Shown in pieces: positions 21,719-34,402 of a stretch of DNA of 64,000 nucleotides. Positions within the stretch are counted from its first letter, which is position 1; each line of letters starts with the position of its first letter. The DNA is from Elmis aenea (lineage: Eukaryota > Arthropoda > Insecta > Coleoptera > Elmidae). The DNA is taken from the NCBI GenBank assembly GCA_947652605.1, contig OX393576.1, forward strand, positions 48,336,966-48,400,965. Direction: 5' to 3'. The notes under the pieces are model-generated. The model did no database searches, had not been told where the DNA came from, and was given only the letters and a program-made list of their open reading frames with translations. Made by a program: the position numbers and the translations under genes.

Positions 21719-22938
21719 CAGGGTGAATAAAAATCATAATAAAAAAAAAAAATCAAAAAAATCGATTTATTTGATTTAAATCAGATTTTTTTGATTTAAA
21801 TCAAATGTACCATATTATCGAATTTAGTGACATATTCACATGCTATTTCTGTTTTATGCTAATATATTTAATAACCAATATATTTAATTCATTGGTGAAT
21901 TGTTGTCAAAATGAAAAATTAAATATAATGATTAAGAATTTTGAAAAAATCAGTGCTAAATGGTGATGTTTAATTAATTACATACAGGGTGAGTCATTAG
22001 TGCGGGATCGGTCGATTGTGGCTAAACGGCTTGAGATATGAAGTTGAATCAAATGCTATTTTATACAGTTTTTTCTAAACAACACAATAAAAATATTTTC
22101 AAATATACAGGGTGAGTCACCTTTCTGGAACTAATAGCAAGTTTTATATTTCAAATACAACCCCCAATTTTTTATTTAATATTTTTGACCGCCTTCATTT
22201 TAGCTTCAATATAAATAACTACAGGTTTTTATACAGCGTTGTAAAAAAAATTAATTTTCTAAATTATTCAAGGTTTTAAGTCTTTATTTAAAAAATTATC
22301 CTGAAGTTATTTTAAAGTAGAGTTTTAATTTGGTATGGACATGCAGAAAAAAATTCTCTGTTCGCTCGATATGAAAAAATTTAAATCATACATACAGGAG
22401 TGTTTATAAATAGGTGGCAACTTCCATGATTTTCAAAAGCTCGTAACTCGATTTTTTCAAATGCGAACCCCTGTATTTTTTTATGTCATCTTATTCGTCT
22501 TTAAAAGAGCTTCATATTTTGTTAAGTATGTCCTATACCCAAAACTCATACTTTTCGAGATATTCGACATTTTTCTTCAAATCGTTATTGAAGCAATAGA
22601 GTGCCGTGGAAATTGAAAAAACTGACTGTTCACTTCTCTAACGTCAAAAACTTGGCATTTATTTTTTGAATTATTGCATTTCCACAATGAATATTACTTT
22701 ACAAAAGCAAATTAATATGGTTTATTCACCATTTCGTGTATTTAATTACTAATAGTAATACAATTTAGTTTTATTATAAATATTATATTGTATCTACTCA
22801 TATAATCTATGATTTAAATTGATAATTTTTTTTTTAAATCACTTGATTTAAATCAATGATTTAAAAAAAAAATCACTTGATTTAAATCATGATTTAAATC
22901 GTGATTTAAATCAACTGATTTAAATCTGCTCAACCCTG
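21719..22938. mobile_element. hAT MITE rich in GATTTAAATC, carrying module sequences
   Basis: Ends CAGGGTGAATAAAAATC and CTGCTCAACCCTG, with perfect 8-bp duplications GTTTTACT at 21711-21718 and 22939-22946. Both terminal zones are built of GATTTAAATC palindromes, two on the left and about five on the right, so the ends can pair extensively. The centre (about 21980-22600) holds sequence of another origin: CATACAGGGTGAGTCATTAG at about 21981, ATATACAGGGTGAGTCACC at about 22105, and a module at about 22395-22600 that shares GTATGTCCTATACCCAAAAC and TTTTCGAGATATTCG with the arm modules of B. Confidence 0.85.
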
Positions 22939-22946
22939 GTTTTACT

Positions 22947-24410
22947 TACGATCTTATATCATACATATTTTCACCAGCAATATTACCATTATCCATATCT
23001 AGTTATCTTAATTGTCCTTTATGTATATTTTCTACAAGTGTTGTTATTTGTAAGTTTCATTTGTCTTATTTTCTGTTGTTTTCCTAAAGTGTTTATAATG
23101 TATTGTATTTAACTATGCTTGTAATTGTATCTTTTTGTCTTTATAGGTCAACGTTGTTTTATTTTTTATTCTGCTTTTACAGTTTTTGTATGTGTTTTCC
23201 AAACACAAAAATTTGTCATAATTACATTAAAAAACTTTAACCTTGGCTAACTTTTTATTAATTTTGTCGTTCCAGATTCCTAGATATTTACAATTTCTCC
23301 CAGATATTTATGTTTCAACTTGACACATTTTTTTATTCATTAGTTTTTATGTCTTATTGTTTATTGATTTTATGGCTTCTATGTTTATTTTTATGTTGTT
23401 TATTTGGTTACTTATTATATGTTACAATTTTCACATGAATTTCTTCCAGAATCGCTGTTAAAATAGCAAAATACAGTTCTGAGATATTTAAGTTTTTCAT
23501 TTTAAAAAATCCCTTTTGTGTAATATGTTACGTCTAACCTGATAATTACAATTTGTTATAAGTTTTTTTGTTTATTTCTTTATTGTATTTAAGTAATACA
23601 GAACTTTGACTAACTTTAAAAGTTTTAGTTTGCTTCGGTCACAATATATTGTTACATCAAACAAACCTTCAAGCACTTAAAGTAGCTAACCTTTATTGGA
23701 AAAGACAATTTAGGCATAAGCATAATTGAGTTTGATTAATACAAGCATTAAACCAAGGCACATCGCTAATTATAAATATTATACAAGTGTTTAAACACAA
23801 TAATTATTCGCACTAGCAACTGAGAGGCAATTTCGTATTCTAGGATATCACTGTAATTAATTTAGGAGAATTCTATTGTCAAAAATATTTTATGGAACAC
23901 GTATGATGCGGACCTTTGAAAAAGGTTAATGAGCCTGTGCTTGCGTCTCTTTCATATTCAAGCCACGCACTGACGATCGTTAGCAATGGAATCAGTAAAG
24001 CGACCGAATCATTTCATCATTCAAGTATTCTATACCATCAAACGAGCCGCTATTGATGAGCGTGCTTTCAAATTTAATCACTCGAATTTGTTACTTTATC
24101 ATGGGCTCATTAATAAAGAATCATTTTCAATAACATTCATTTGTATTCCACAACTTAATTAGTTAACATATAAACAGTTAATACACGCTCTGCATACTCC
24201 ATAGGGCCCAAAAGTGTCCTGTTGCGTCGCAATATGAATTTAATAGTTGTAATTAATATATTGCAAACCAACAACACCGATAAAACCGCTATTGACCAAT
24301 GATTCAAAAACAAAATTGTAAAAACTTCTTGGAGCGAGTTATCCATTGTAATTACAAGCGCAATAAAAAACAGTTTTTTTAAAATTATTTGGACACACAT
24401 ATCAAATCAT
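22947..24410. other. Non-coding stretch, T-rich
   Basis: No gene or element ends seen. The T-rich part, 23000-23450, has poorly defined low-complexity composition. Confidence 0.4.
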
Positions 24411-25058
24411 ACAGCGTGTATCAAAGAAATGAACCCAATTTCAAGGCAGTTATATTCACGATGACAACATTACACCAAAAACTACAAACGGTTTGTCATA
24501 TTATCAAGTTTTACTAAGCATTTTATAAATGCTCCATCAGCTATAGATACGAACTACGGGCAATATCGAGACGATAGTTGAATGCGTCCCAAGCGCCTCT
24601 CTAAGCGTCCTTTTCCACTAAAACCACCGCTGCCGTGATTCAGGCACAAAAACAAGTGCTTTGACGTATCCCCACAAAAAAAAAGTTGCATGACTACGCT
24701 GAAAACTCTCTTGAATTCTCACGTTTTCTTTTGAAGTGCGTGGTCTCCCTGTGCTCTTTCTCTAACATAGACAGCATGTTTCCGCAAATTATCAATACCA
24801 ACGACAACGACTAATACTCTTTTACGGATCAATGTCAAAACGTCGTAGAAATGCACGCTGCACCGCGATTACAAAGTCAGTCTTGCTGTACTGTAGAACG
24901 CAAAACGCATTGTGTTGCAGAGGATCCATCTTGCAAAACTGTGGCCAGGGGCTATTTGTGCCCTACCCTTTCAAGCGTTAAGAGTCTTATTCATGGTCGG
25001 TTCGTGGTTGCAGAGATACAGCGATTTTAAATTGGATCAATAATTTTTTTCACTTTGT
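24411..25058 (-). mobile_element. Internally deleted mariner-like element (DUF4817/IS630 type)
   Basis: On the minus strand about 24840-24930 encodes DPLQHNAFCVLQYSKTDFVI, then AVQRAFLRRFDIDP. This is the N-terminal helix-turn-helix of a large insect mariner-like transposase family (DUF4817-type); degenerate KSTGRPRTS-like linker sequence follows near 24750. About 24570-24690 then encodes FFLWGYVKALVFVPESR, the block right after the last catalytic aspartate, so the central catalytic part is deleted. Loose TIRs, TACAGCGTGTATCAAAG on the left and CACTTTGTA on the right, close it. Stops and frameshifts are many. The N- and C-terminal pieces together cover under half of a usual transposase. Confidence 0.75.
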
Positions 25059-25904
25059 ATTATATGGTATGTGGTGGTAAAACTATTTCGTATCCAAAAC
25101 AGCTTTAAGACAATTTTTGACGATGTCGCGAAAGTGTCATCCACAGTTTGACTTTTTGTCAGATGATTAATTTATAACCCAGTGTGATTTAAAAAAAATC
25201 CTCCTTCTGAAATGTTATCTAACGGATATTATAGCCCTTTAAAATTAAAAATTTAAACTGTTGATAACTCGGCTACAAATGGTAGAAGCTTGTGTTTTTT
25301 TATAAAATCAGCTATGAGGAAACAGATGTAATTATATTTAATGGATAATTTGATACATTCTTCCAATTTTTGTTTATACATGAAAGACTTTGGCTTTTTA
25401 TGCTATTCTAATAATATTGTATGTACTTTTTTACAAAAAAATATTTTAACGTCTAACCCCTAAATGTTATACAATAAAGTGTGAATTACCTTTTAAAAAA
25501 TGCATAATAGTCTCATCCGCAATTTTTGGAATAGCTGACAATGTAGATTTAAGAACGCAATGTGTATAGGACTTTAAAAACCAAGTATTGTAAGAAATAT
25601 TTTTTGAGCAGGTTAAAAACATTTAAACAGATATTAGCACAAAACTCTATGCACATTTTCTTAGGCCAGAATAGATAATGTCACACGGAATTTAAAGTTT
25701 TAAACTGTGTATGTATCATAGCAATATCGAGGAAATTGAGAGGAAATTTAAAATGTGCTGCTAGACCTATAAAATGGTTTACATTATAAACGACAATAAA
25801 AGGGTTTATGCTCGTAAAAGATTTCAACATTGTACGATACAAAGATGGCGCTCCAGCTGATCGTTTTAAATATTTATAAGGTCTTTATTTAATTAAAAGT
25901 GTTG
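25059..25904. other. Non-coding stretch without recognised features
   Basis: AT-rich; no repeats or coding similarity seen. Confidence 0.4.
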
Positions 25905-26390
25905 TCACCTATGGGTCGGAAGTTTGAACAATGAATAAATAATTCGTTAAAAAATATATAAGAATAGTAATATAGCTTTCAGCGAAGATGTTGCGGATTG
26001 ACCATACAGAAACACGAAAATAAAAAGACATTTAAACAAAGTTAGGGACAAAAGTAACAAAGATACCATCAAAAAGAGACGATTGGTTATGAAGAAACTT
26101 AAGACGCGGTTCCAACCCGGAAACAACTTATACACATTGAACATCGGCCGCGGAAGCCTACAACATAGAAGACGATTATCATATTAGGGTTATATGAATA
26201 TAATAAAAAAAGAAAGAATACCGAAACAAATATTTGAGTGAATTCTTTTGAGAAGGGAAAAAATGAAGACCAAGAACGCTGTGGAAAGATGAAATAGACG
26301 GTGATGGAAAGGAGATTCCTGGAAAAATTAAAATGAAAAAATTGCGAGTAATATATGGCAAACACCCACCGACACTGTAAAACAGTCCCT
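25905..26390 (+). pseudogene. Non-LTR retrotransposon C-terminal relic
   Basis: Plus-strand frames give a YGSEV-like start at 25913, then MLRIDHTETRK at about 25989, as in the tail of endonuclease/reverse-transcriptase proteins (YGSExW, then RMLRIxWTxxxxN). Later GKKxRPRTLWKDEIDGDGKE-like sequence occurs at about 26260-26320, which resembles the G(R)RPxxxW segment. Degenerate, with several stops. The minus-strand ORFs covering 25947-26460 are shadows. Confidence 0.55.
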
Positions 26391-26393
26391 TTA

Positions 26394-26645
26394 TAATACA
26401 ATCTTCGATCCCGGGTTTGGAACCGCGTCTTCTATATTTGGAAGTTGACGTTTCGATCATTATATCTTGGTCTTTTCCAAAACGACTAATTTGTGTGGGA
26501 TGTTGCTGGGTTTATATATCCAGCTTGTGAAGGCGTTGCGTTTCGCTTGATGGGTTTGTTCTGCCTCAGTGATTTTGTGATGACTGGTTTCCAGATGTTT
26601 GGGAGTTGTATGCCTGTGTTTCTGTTGTAATTGTTTGGGTTCTTG
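26394..26645 (-). mobile_element. Penelope-like element terminal segment, copy 2 (inverted to the RT)
   Basis: Homologous to 15360-15656. It lies immediately upstream of the Penelope reverse transcriptase at 26672 but points the other way, a head-to-head arrangement known for Penelope-like elements with inverted partial copies. The stem II equivalent is GACC/GATC here, one base worse than copy 1, and GAAACGTC is intact. Confidence 0.65.
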
Positions 26646-26671
26646 ATGATTGAAACCGAAACACTGGTTCC

Positions 26672-27312
26672 GATACCTTCGTCATCTGGGAACATGGAAA
26701 AGAACCAGTTTAAGGCTTTCTAACACACCTGAACAACCTACACAAGAACATTAAATTCACGATGGAGGAAGAGAAGAATGGTGCGTTGCCCTTTTTGGAC
26801 ATATTGGTCAAAAGAGAAGCCAACGGAACACTAAGCCAGAGCGTTTACCGTAAACCAACCCACACCAACCGCTGTCTAAATGCTGCATCGCATCATCACC
26901 TGGCCCAAAAACAATCGGTGATCAACCCATTAATACATAGAGCTAAAGAGATATGCACACTAGAAACCATCAAAGAAGAACAACATGGTCACGAGAGCCC
27001 TACAGGACTACGGTTACCAGCGTAAATAAATACTTCGAACCATACAGAAACATGCCACGCCAAAAGAAGGAAAAGTAAAGTAAGACTACGCTACAACTTA
27101 CTTACCCTACATCAGCGGAGTGACTAATAAAACATAAAAACTTCTACAAAAACATAAAATCAAAACAGTTTTCAACGCTCCTTTGAAGCTCTCGAATAAA
27201 TTAAGAAGAACACACGACATAGGACTACACCACGCGGGAATATGTATGCTGTAGCATACCCTGCCCCTGTGGAAAGTACATAGGACAGACTGGCAGGAGT
27301 ATACACATTTAG
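26672..27312 (+). pseudogene. Penelope-like element: reverse transcriptase and GIY-YIG endonuclease remains
   Basis: The plus strand reads DTFVIWEHGKEPV (the YADDTFVIW catalytic box with its upstream part lost), a stop, then FLTHLNNLHKNIKFTMEEEK, NGALPFLDILVKREANGTLS, QSVYRKPTHTNRCLNAASHH and HLAQKQSVINPLIHRAKEIC. After frame changes: VTRALQDYGYQRK, LPYISGVTNKT, KHKIKTVF, and near 27250-27300 IPCPCGKYIGQTGRS-like sequence, the core of a GIY-YIG nuclease. The order RT then GIY-YIG is diagnostic of Penelope-like elements, which use the nuclease to prime reverse transcription. At least three stops and several frameshifts make it inactive. Only the C-terminal half of the RT remains. Fused downstream to a mariner fragment. 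Confidence 0.9.
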
Positions 27313-27620
27313 TTTGTTCGTTCAGGACAATGCTCGCCCTCATACTGTCACTTTGACGATGGACGCGCTGCGAAAACTCAAGTGGGATGTCCAACCTCAT
27401 CATTTAGCATCATCGTATTTTCATCTCTTCGGTCCACTGTCCACCTAAAGAATTTTTTAAAGGGGAAGAAATTCAAGTCTAATGAGTAGGTTATTGAAGC
27501 TTTGCAAGAATGGGTCAACATGCTAAAATTAGAAACTTCCTGGGCGCTGGAACAAGTGTATTGCAGTGGCAGGGAACTACCTATATAGAAAAATATTTTG
27601 TAAGTCGTTTCATTGTATTC
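27313..27620 (+). pseudogene. Mariner (Tc1/mariner superfamily) transposase C-terminal fragment
   Basis: From 27323 the frame gives QDNARPHTVTLTMDALRKLK, WDVQPHHLASSYFHLFGPLS, then after a frameshift FLKGKKFKSNE, a stop, VIEALQEWVNMLK and, in another frame, RWNKCIAVAGNYLYRKI. This corresponds to the second catalytic aspartate (QDNARPH), the region of the third catalytic residue (the usual SPDLxPxD is altered to LASSYFHLF), and the KxRWxKCIxxxGxY tail. Dead. It begins within 20 bp of the Penelope GIY-YIG remnant, so one element landed in the other or the two were joined by deletion. Confidence 0.82.
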
Positions 27621-29700
27621 AATAAATAAAGTTTAGCTAATAAATTCCTGTTTATATTTGAACGTCTCTCGTATATAGATAATGATTTTAATAAACTCTT
27701 ATTGTAATTAAGGTTTTTGATTGTGAATTATAGAACTAAAATTGTTTCAGAATGTAAATTTTATATCTTGTTCATAGTCCTTTAAATTTAGTGTGTTTTT
27801 GAAATTGTATAAATGTAAAGTCTTGGTATTAAATATGTTAGCTATAGGTAAATAAAATTTTAATGCTATTTTAACTGAAATTGTTGATTGTATTTAGTGC
27901 GTGTTTAGTCCAAATTTGTAGTTAATTTTTGAAGAACTGTCATCCAATAGAAATGTACAGATTTATTAAAAGTCACTTAATTGTTTTTTAAAATCTCTTT
28001 TTTCCGTATTTTACAACAACGAGAAATCCTGTATAAGAATAAAAAATGTTTTTTAAAATTAAATTTTATTGTATTTTTTGTATATGGTATATCCTGAGTA
28101 CAATTACTGCTATAATGACCTTTTAACATGACAATCAACTCTTTAACTTTGACTAAGATTATTTGTACAATTTATTTGATGAATGATATTATGTTAGTGG
28201 GTTCAGCTCTTATATACTCTACACAACTAAAATAACGAACAGATTCACCCACGCATTACATGTGATGGATGACACATTGTGTTCTAAAATGCAGTTGGCG
28301 GACATCAACAACACGTTTAATGCCTGGTAGCTTTGTCAGTAATAAAAGTTGCTTCTGTATTTCACGTGTCATCTTGGGCTTGACTACCTGAAATGATGTG
28401 GGTTGGGCTCGTAAGTCTAATATCACGATATCATCAAGTATAGAAATGTGGTTTGCTCTTTTAACCACGTGGAGTCGTTACGTAAGATAATGTAAAGTGT
28501 TTCATAAAGACAAAATGTTCTTTTATAAGTTTATAGCAGTTTAAACTGCCAGAGCAATGCAAATTTTGTATTGCTTTGATTAAATTAATACCCATTTTTT
28601 TTTTAAAGTTTGCCAAAGGGTCTAAAAAAATCGATTTCGGAGGGCTAAATTTGCACAAATAAAACAATGCATTCGTTTCTAGGTTTTAAAATTAAGTCAA
28701 TATAACACTGTTCAAAGAATAACTTTCTAATTATTAAATCATTCTTCATTAATGAATTTTATCTTTTGCATAATTTTTACATTACAAACAGTGTCACCAT
28801 GGCAAACAATTTGAATCAATTAGACCACTTTTTATATTTAGTCGATAATTATACGGCAACCGTAATGTTTAAAATATTGTCGCTCTTAGAAAAACAAAAC
28901 TGCATTTGTATAATGATTTATACCAGAGATAGCATTAAAGTATCCTAATTTCGTCACTCGTATTATGTTAGGCAGTTAAAAAAATATTGGGCAAATGTTT
29001 GCCAATTTGTTACTGAATGATTTTTTTTAACGGACAGTAAGGAATATAATATTTTGATACACAAGTGTTGCATGTGACTAGCGATAATAGATAAGCAAAC
29101 TAGTCAAAACGTAATGAGTACATGAATAAATGTTTGTTAAGGAATAAATTTACGAAAGAATGTACATGTACATTTCAAAAATAACAATAAAAAATAATAT
29201 AAAAATGTTAAACAAAACTGATTGTTCTCGAAGTGGTCTTTATTTTGTGAAATTATTTAATGTGCTATATTTTTTATCCAAGAGAAAGCCAACTTAAGGA
29301 TTTGTACAATCATAGAGTTCCGAAATGTGCATGAATGCAATAATTCAATGAAAAAATTCTTGGCTGTAAAATAGTGCCTCCTGACAAAATTTTACACCCA
29401 TTAGGGGGAGGGTACTTATCTGAAGGGAAACGCGAAGAAATGAAAGATAAAAGTCTTTATTAAAGCAACAAGTCACCAGTGTGTCCCCACTCGGGGGCGC
29501 AATAAAAATATATATAAAAAAAAGAAGGGCGTAAGTTCAAAAAAGACTAAAGAAGCAAAGGTGGAGAACTACCATAGAGTGTTTAGTTCTTTTCTAACCT
29601 ATAGAATCATGGATCATGAAAAAAGGAAGTTTTGGTAAAATCTGAAAGATCATTAGTGCACAGTACAGTATGTATGAAGCCTGATTGATCCTTGCGGAAC
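27621..29700. other. Unique non-coding stretch
   Basis: No supported gene. Two short minus-strand ORFs overlap near 28256-28667 (70 and 68 codons); neither shows a domain I recognise. Confidence 0.4.
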
Positions 29701-29707
29701 TCCGTTT

Positions 29708-30150
29708 TTAATTTTTTTTGTTAGATTTTAGAAATTTATCTGACGAGTCTGTTTCGGCAGCATGTTGATTTCTTTCCGAGAGATAAGATTTTGTAAGGTT
29801 ATGGGCGGTCCCTTGTATACCATAGTGTTCTAATATCTCGTGGTCAACACTATCGAAAGCTTTTGAGAGATCAACACACATGACCATGGTGTGTTCGTCT
29901 TTATTGAGGGATTGAAGTACATTTCGGATTGACATGTAAATAGCGCAGGTAGATGTTTTGCCTTCTCTGAATCCATTTTAAGAGTTGTTTATTATGCCAA
30001 AATGTTCTACGTAATTTTCAATTCTGTTGTAGAATATTTTTTTAAATATCTTGCTAATGTTTGTGAGTATGGTTATTGGCCTATAGATTCCTATGTACTT
30101 ACATCTCCTTTTTTTGTGGATTGGTTTGATTTTTGCACATTTTAGTTTGT
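29708..30150 (-). pseudogene. Jockey/CR1-type reverse transcriptase fragment
   Basis: Minus-strand reading gives PIHKKGD-like and YRPITILTNISKIFKKIFYN-like sequence at about 30030-30120, then NGFREGKTSTCAIYMSIRNV, LQSLNKDEHTMVMCVDLSKA, FDSVDHEILEHYGIQGTAHN and LTKSYLSERNQHAAE. These are motifs 1-3 of a LINE reverse transcriptase: the fingers, GFRxGxST, and the first catalytic aspartate in DLSKAFD. The later YADD block is missing. One stop precedes NGFREG. A partial copy, 5' and 3' truncated. Confidence 0.85.
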
Positions 30151-31735
30151 TAGGACGCCTAAGGATTTATATCTATTCCAACTGTGAAAATTCCTTGGAG
30201 GAATCACTTCAGGTCAAACGGCCAGGCCAAAACAAAGACTTATTGGATAGATGTAAAGGTATATTGTAATTGGTTGTTAAAACTTTTTCAAAGTTTATGG
30301 AAATGTAGTTAATATATCAAGAGATAAGTATGTGGAGGTGAGACATTAAAAGCAAAACAAACAAAAAATGGGAAGCACTTTTCTGCACAAACATTCTTCA
30401 AAACTTTTGCGTCCATAATAAATTCATTTCCGTTTTTTTTTTTTATACAATCAACTCCACGACAACACGTTTTTTGGCTCCTTTTATCATTCTTTAATAG
30501 ATACATTGCACATTTGACTACACATATATAATCGTCTTGCCTTTAAATTATAGTAAATAATCGCTTACTGCCTTGAAGTATAATGCATAAGTTTTAAATC
30601 CAGAAACCGCAAAATCTAAAGCGGGGTTTAGCCTCCCAATAACTTTAAAGCTGTATTCTCCCATTTATGTCACTCAGCAGCCTGCCTGAACCACAACAAG
30701 ACCAACGCATGGCAGTTAATGGTTGTGCATCTGTCTAACGCACTTGCACCATTTATCAATTTGCTATATTTCTTGGCCTGTCGACCTCCTACCACTAAAA
30801 CTATTTTCTGAAGTAAACCACATACAAAGACGGACCCCTGTAGTGCATTTCTTTAATTAATTTTCGAGGAAGACATTTCCACACTAACAGATATTAATTA
30901 ACAACTGCTGGTTATGACTTTGTCGTAACAAAGTTTTAATATATTTTTATATTTTTCACACGGTATCACAATTTAAAAAAATGGCTTAGGTTTTCTTTAT
31001 TACTTTATATACTTATAGTTTAACTAAAAGCTTTTCAACAATGTCAGGAAAAATATATTGAACATTTTAACAACTATCAAGTACCTTTGTAACAGGGATT
31101 AAGAAAATATGGCCAACTTTTAGTTTATCTTAAAAAAAAAGCATTTCAAAGAAGTCTTGGGATGTTCGTGACAAAAAAAATCCAAAATTTCAGTAATAAA
31201 TAAATCTGTAGTATTTTGAAAAATTCAGTTTTTAACTTAAAAGGTTTGTTTTGGTAAAATCCACATTAAACGGATAATTTTCACAATGTTTACTAGTAAA
31301 GAATGATATACCTATTTCAAACGTAAAAATTGGTTCTTATTGCCGTTTAGATGGGCTCGTGATTTTTTTACACACAAACATATTTAATTTCATCAAATAA
31401 AACGAAATATGTCTTGGAAAAAATTACTAGGTATCTACAAGGTGCAGATCTCAAATTTAGGACTACACCTTTAACACATGTTATAATTTGGTTTTATAGT
31501 GATAGTAAATAAACACTCATAAAATATTATGAAATGTAAAAAATATCTTAAACTTATTAGTTTTTTAATTTTTTGTGTTTAATTTAGTACAGCTAGCTTA
31601 TTTATGTATTTTGTTGTGTTTTTTTTTTCAATCCCAAGTTAGATTAACCTTAATAAATACCGTGAAATTGTTGTAACTTGCTTATTTTTAAAGATAAACT
31701 TAATAACCCACACATCAATGAAACACGAAATAATT
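30151..31735. other. Unique non-coding stretch
   Basis: No gene or repeat recognised. Confidence 0.4.
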
Positions 31736-32510
31736 TTTTTTTTAATGAAGCCCATAGCCAACTATGGTTGCCATTTAAAAACACTTCCTAAATTAGTTTA
31801 GAAAAATTAGAAGGATAAAATATTATTACGCCAAAATATGCGAGAATTTTATAAATAACGCTTTATTACTTAACCGAAGAAAATATTCTAAAAATATTTG
31901 TTAATAAGTGAACAATGTTAATGCATTCCCAACATATTTATTAAAACCTGTTTTTTTAATTAGTAATTTCATGCGGTTTACTTTCCTGTTTCCAAGGAAA
32001 AAGGGACAAAGACAATTATTTACCATGCCGATTGGGATTTGTTTCAAATAAAATATTTGTTTTTGCCATTTTTAACAACAATTGTTTCAAAAAAGTGCCA
32101 AGTGTTACACATTGTCGAATTCAGAAAAAATTGCTCTACAAATTGGCGTTAAAATCAGATATAGCGTCCATAAGAAAAAATTGACCTGATGATGGTTTTA
32201 AAAAAAAGAAACGTCGCACGGAAAATATAATTGGGGAATTTGATTCCTTGCAAAAAGTGGCCTTGTAAATGTTTTTACAAAAATGAAATTTGACATCAAA
32301 TGAAAAAGTTACGGGCAAAAAACAAAAATCCACTTTTTTACTTTTTCCCCTATATCTCAAAAACTAAAACAGCTAGATAAGTTCTGTTTGCATCGAATGA
32401 TTAAGCACCTGAATATACAACTTTGCCCTAATTTAACCGAAGTCGTAACTCTTACCGTTTACGAGATCCCCATAGTGGCCCTCGAAAAACGAGAACTCTG
32501 TATTGTTCGA
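31736..32510. repeat. Scattered fragments of D-type foldback elements
   Basis: CCCATAGCCAACTATGGTTG at about 31750 matches the interior of D copy 3 (ATAGCCAACTATGG at about 42930). At 32430-32485, AACTCTTACCGTTTACGAGA followed by CCCATAGTGGCCCT matches the right arm of D, ending in a degraded CTCTGTATTG near 32497. Whether one decayed element joins them is not clear. Confidence 0.5.
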
Positions 32511-34020
32511 GTGTGTGAGTGATTCATTTATTAATATAAATAAGACCAATTACAAAACTTTTTTTTCGAAGGTTTTCTCGTCGGAATGCTATAGCAGTTT
32601 CATGATTCTTTTGTCCATTAAAGGAAAAAAAAAACCTATTTACAATAGTGCATCCTTACTGTTTATTGAAGAGCAAGGTGCCTGGCTTTTACATTATTCT
32701 GATTTTATATGGTCTTCAAAATTTTACTAAAACGGACTTGCTGATGTAAATTTGACGAAATGGTTGAAGTATATATTCTGTGTTTTTTTTTAAGACAGCT
32801 ACAAATGCTTAGAAATGGGATAAATAAAGTAATAAATTGATCTCACCAACTTTAAATTTAAAACTGTTTTTTTATTGTTTTGGTGGTAAAGGCGAAACAA
32901 CAGCGGTAAAATAAAGGGTGGATAACAATTTGCATTGTTGAAAGAAGAATGCGAATTTTTGGCTTAAGTATATACCAACCATCGCAGTATTTCTACGACA
33001 AACCTTTCCGCCATAAATATATCAAAGTAAATTTCAGGGAATACAAAGCATATTTTTTACCATACAAATACACAGTATAAGAGATTCTAACAAAAAGAAA
33101 ACTCATTTATAAGAATGCTTTCGGAAAATGTTTAACAATTCCTGATGTCTCTCCTACCTGATAAATAGTGGCTACTGGTTTTAACCGTAAAGGCAAACCG
33201 ACTGTATAAGTTACAACCTGAGCTGCAGATAACTGCCATATAAAATAAACATCAAGCTGAAAACGAAATGGAATTTATACAAAAAATAATATATGAGCAT
33301 TCAACTTGTACTCACACCGATTTAACAATCATTAAACAATTTTAAATATGTTAAATAATGTGTAAATTCTTATGGTAAAAGGATATCATTAATTAATCTA
33401 AGAGCTACGCTACTCGCAAACGAGTTATTTTAATCGTACGGTTTCTGGCGAAAAATTTCAAAAATGACCATTTATAATTATCTTACCACTGCCTTATGTA
33501 GCTGGTATTAATGGTATGGATTAATATACTACACTTTTTAATGGAACAACGTATTTAAAACACATTTTCGACAATTTTCCAGTTTATAGTGTGGTAGCAG
33601 GTGCCATTTAATTTGTAGGTTAAGCAGAAATTAAAATTAATTAATTTAAATGTATAAAGAGCAATGCTTTTAATATTGCTCGCGCTAAAATTTAAAAAAA
33701 TATATCTTGCAAAGAAATGTTTATTTACTAACAATAACTAATACTGAAAGATTGATTGTATATAAGTCCCTATAACTTAATATCCTAACAAAATACTTGA
33801 AATTAATAAATATTTACAATTTCAGTTAAAGCAGCACTTACTTGTTTGCGAGAACATTTCTTTGAAAAAAAAAGGCTAGTCTTGCGACCATAATTTTTTT
33901 GTCGGTTAATTTTTCAATTTTAATAGTGTACGAGTTAGGAGTCTTACTTTGTTTAAAAATATTCTAGTAATAATAAAGTTTACTGTTTAATTAGCCAAAA
34001 AAAATAAAAATATCTTTAAT
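32511..34020. other. Unique non-coding stretch
   Basis: No gene or repeat recognised. Confidence 0.4.
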
Positions 34021-34021
34021 A

Positions 34022-34402
34022 GTTATTTATGTATCAAGGCCAAAAAGTGTGACTACGTCACGGCCAGCAAATCAGACGCGGCCGAAAAAGTACGTTTTGG
34101 CTGAGGTGCATATTACATTTTTTGTGCGATCGAATTAAAAACAATTTAAATTTTTAGTACTTTTCAAAATTTTAGGTTAGAAACTACGTGACATTCTGTC
34201 ACTGACAGATGACGGCGTATGTACTGCATTACCGGCCCTCTCCTTAGCAAAGGCCGTAAAAGTTACTTTTTCGGCCGTTGCTAAGGGTAACGGCCTGAAA
34301 AGTAACTTTTACGGCCGTTGCTAAGGATGGGGCCGGTAACGCAGTACTTTATGGTTGCTAACGCGTCCGTCAAACAGCTGTTTCTAGTACGATCGCACAA
34401 AA
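34022..34402. repeat. Hairpin-rich repeat, family G, copy 2
   Basis: Same layout as 16086-16465. The first hairpin is shortened (the second half of AACTTTTTCGGCC is lost). The second palindrome is extended: AGCAAAGGCCGTAAAAGTTA, CTTTTTCGGCCGTTGCTAAG, then a further GGCCTGAAAAGTAACTTTTA repeat. The ends include TTTTTTGTGCGATCG at about 34118 and CGATCGCACAAAAAAT at about 34390. Confidence 0.75.

Noticed and set aside
26099..26695. Overlapping minus-strand ORFs of 69-100 codons
   Set aside because: They lie antisense to a LINE relic or within the Penelope terminal segment, which is non-coding in the family as far as I know.
28256..28667. Two minus-strand ORFs of 68-70 codons
   Set aside because: I considered a small conserved protein, but no motif, start context or partner exon supports it.
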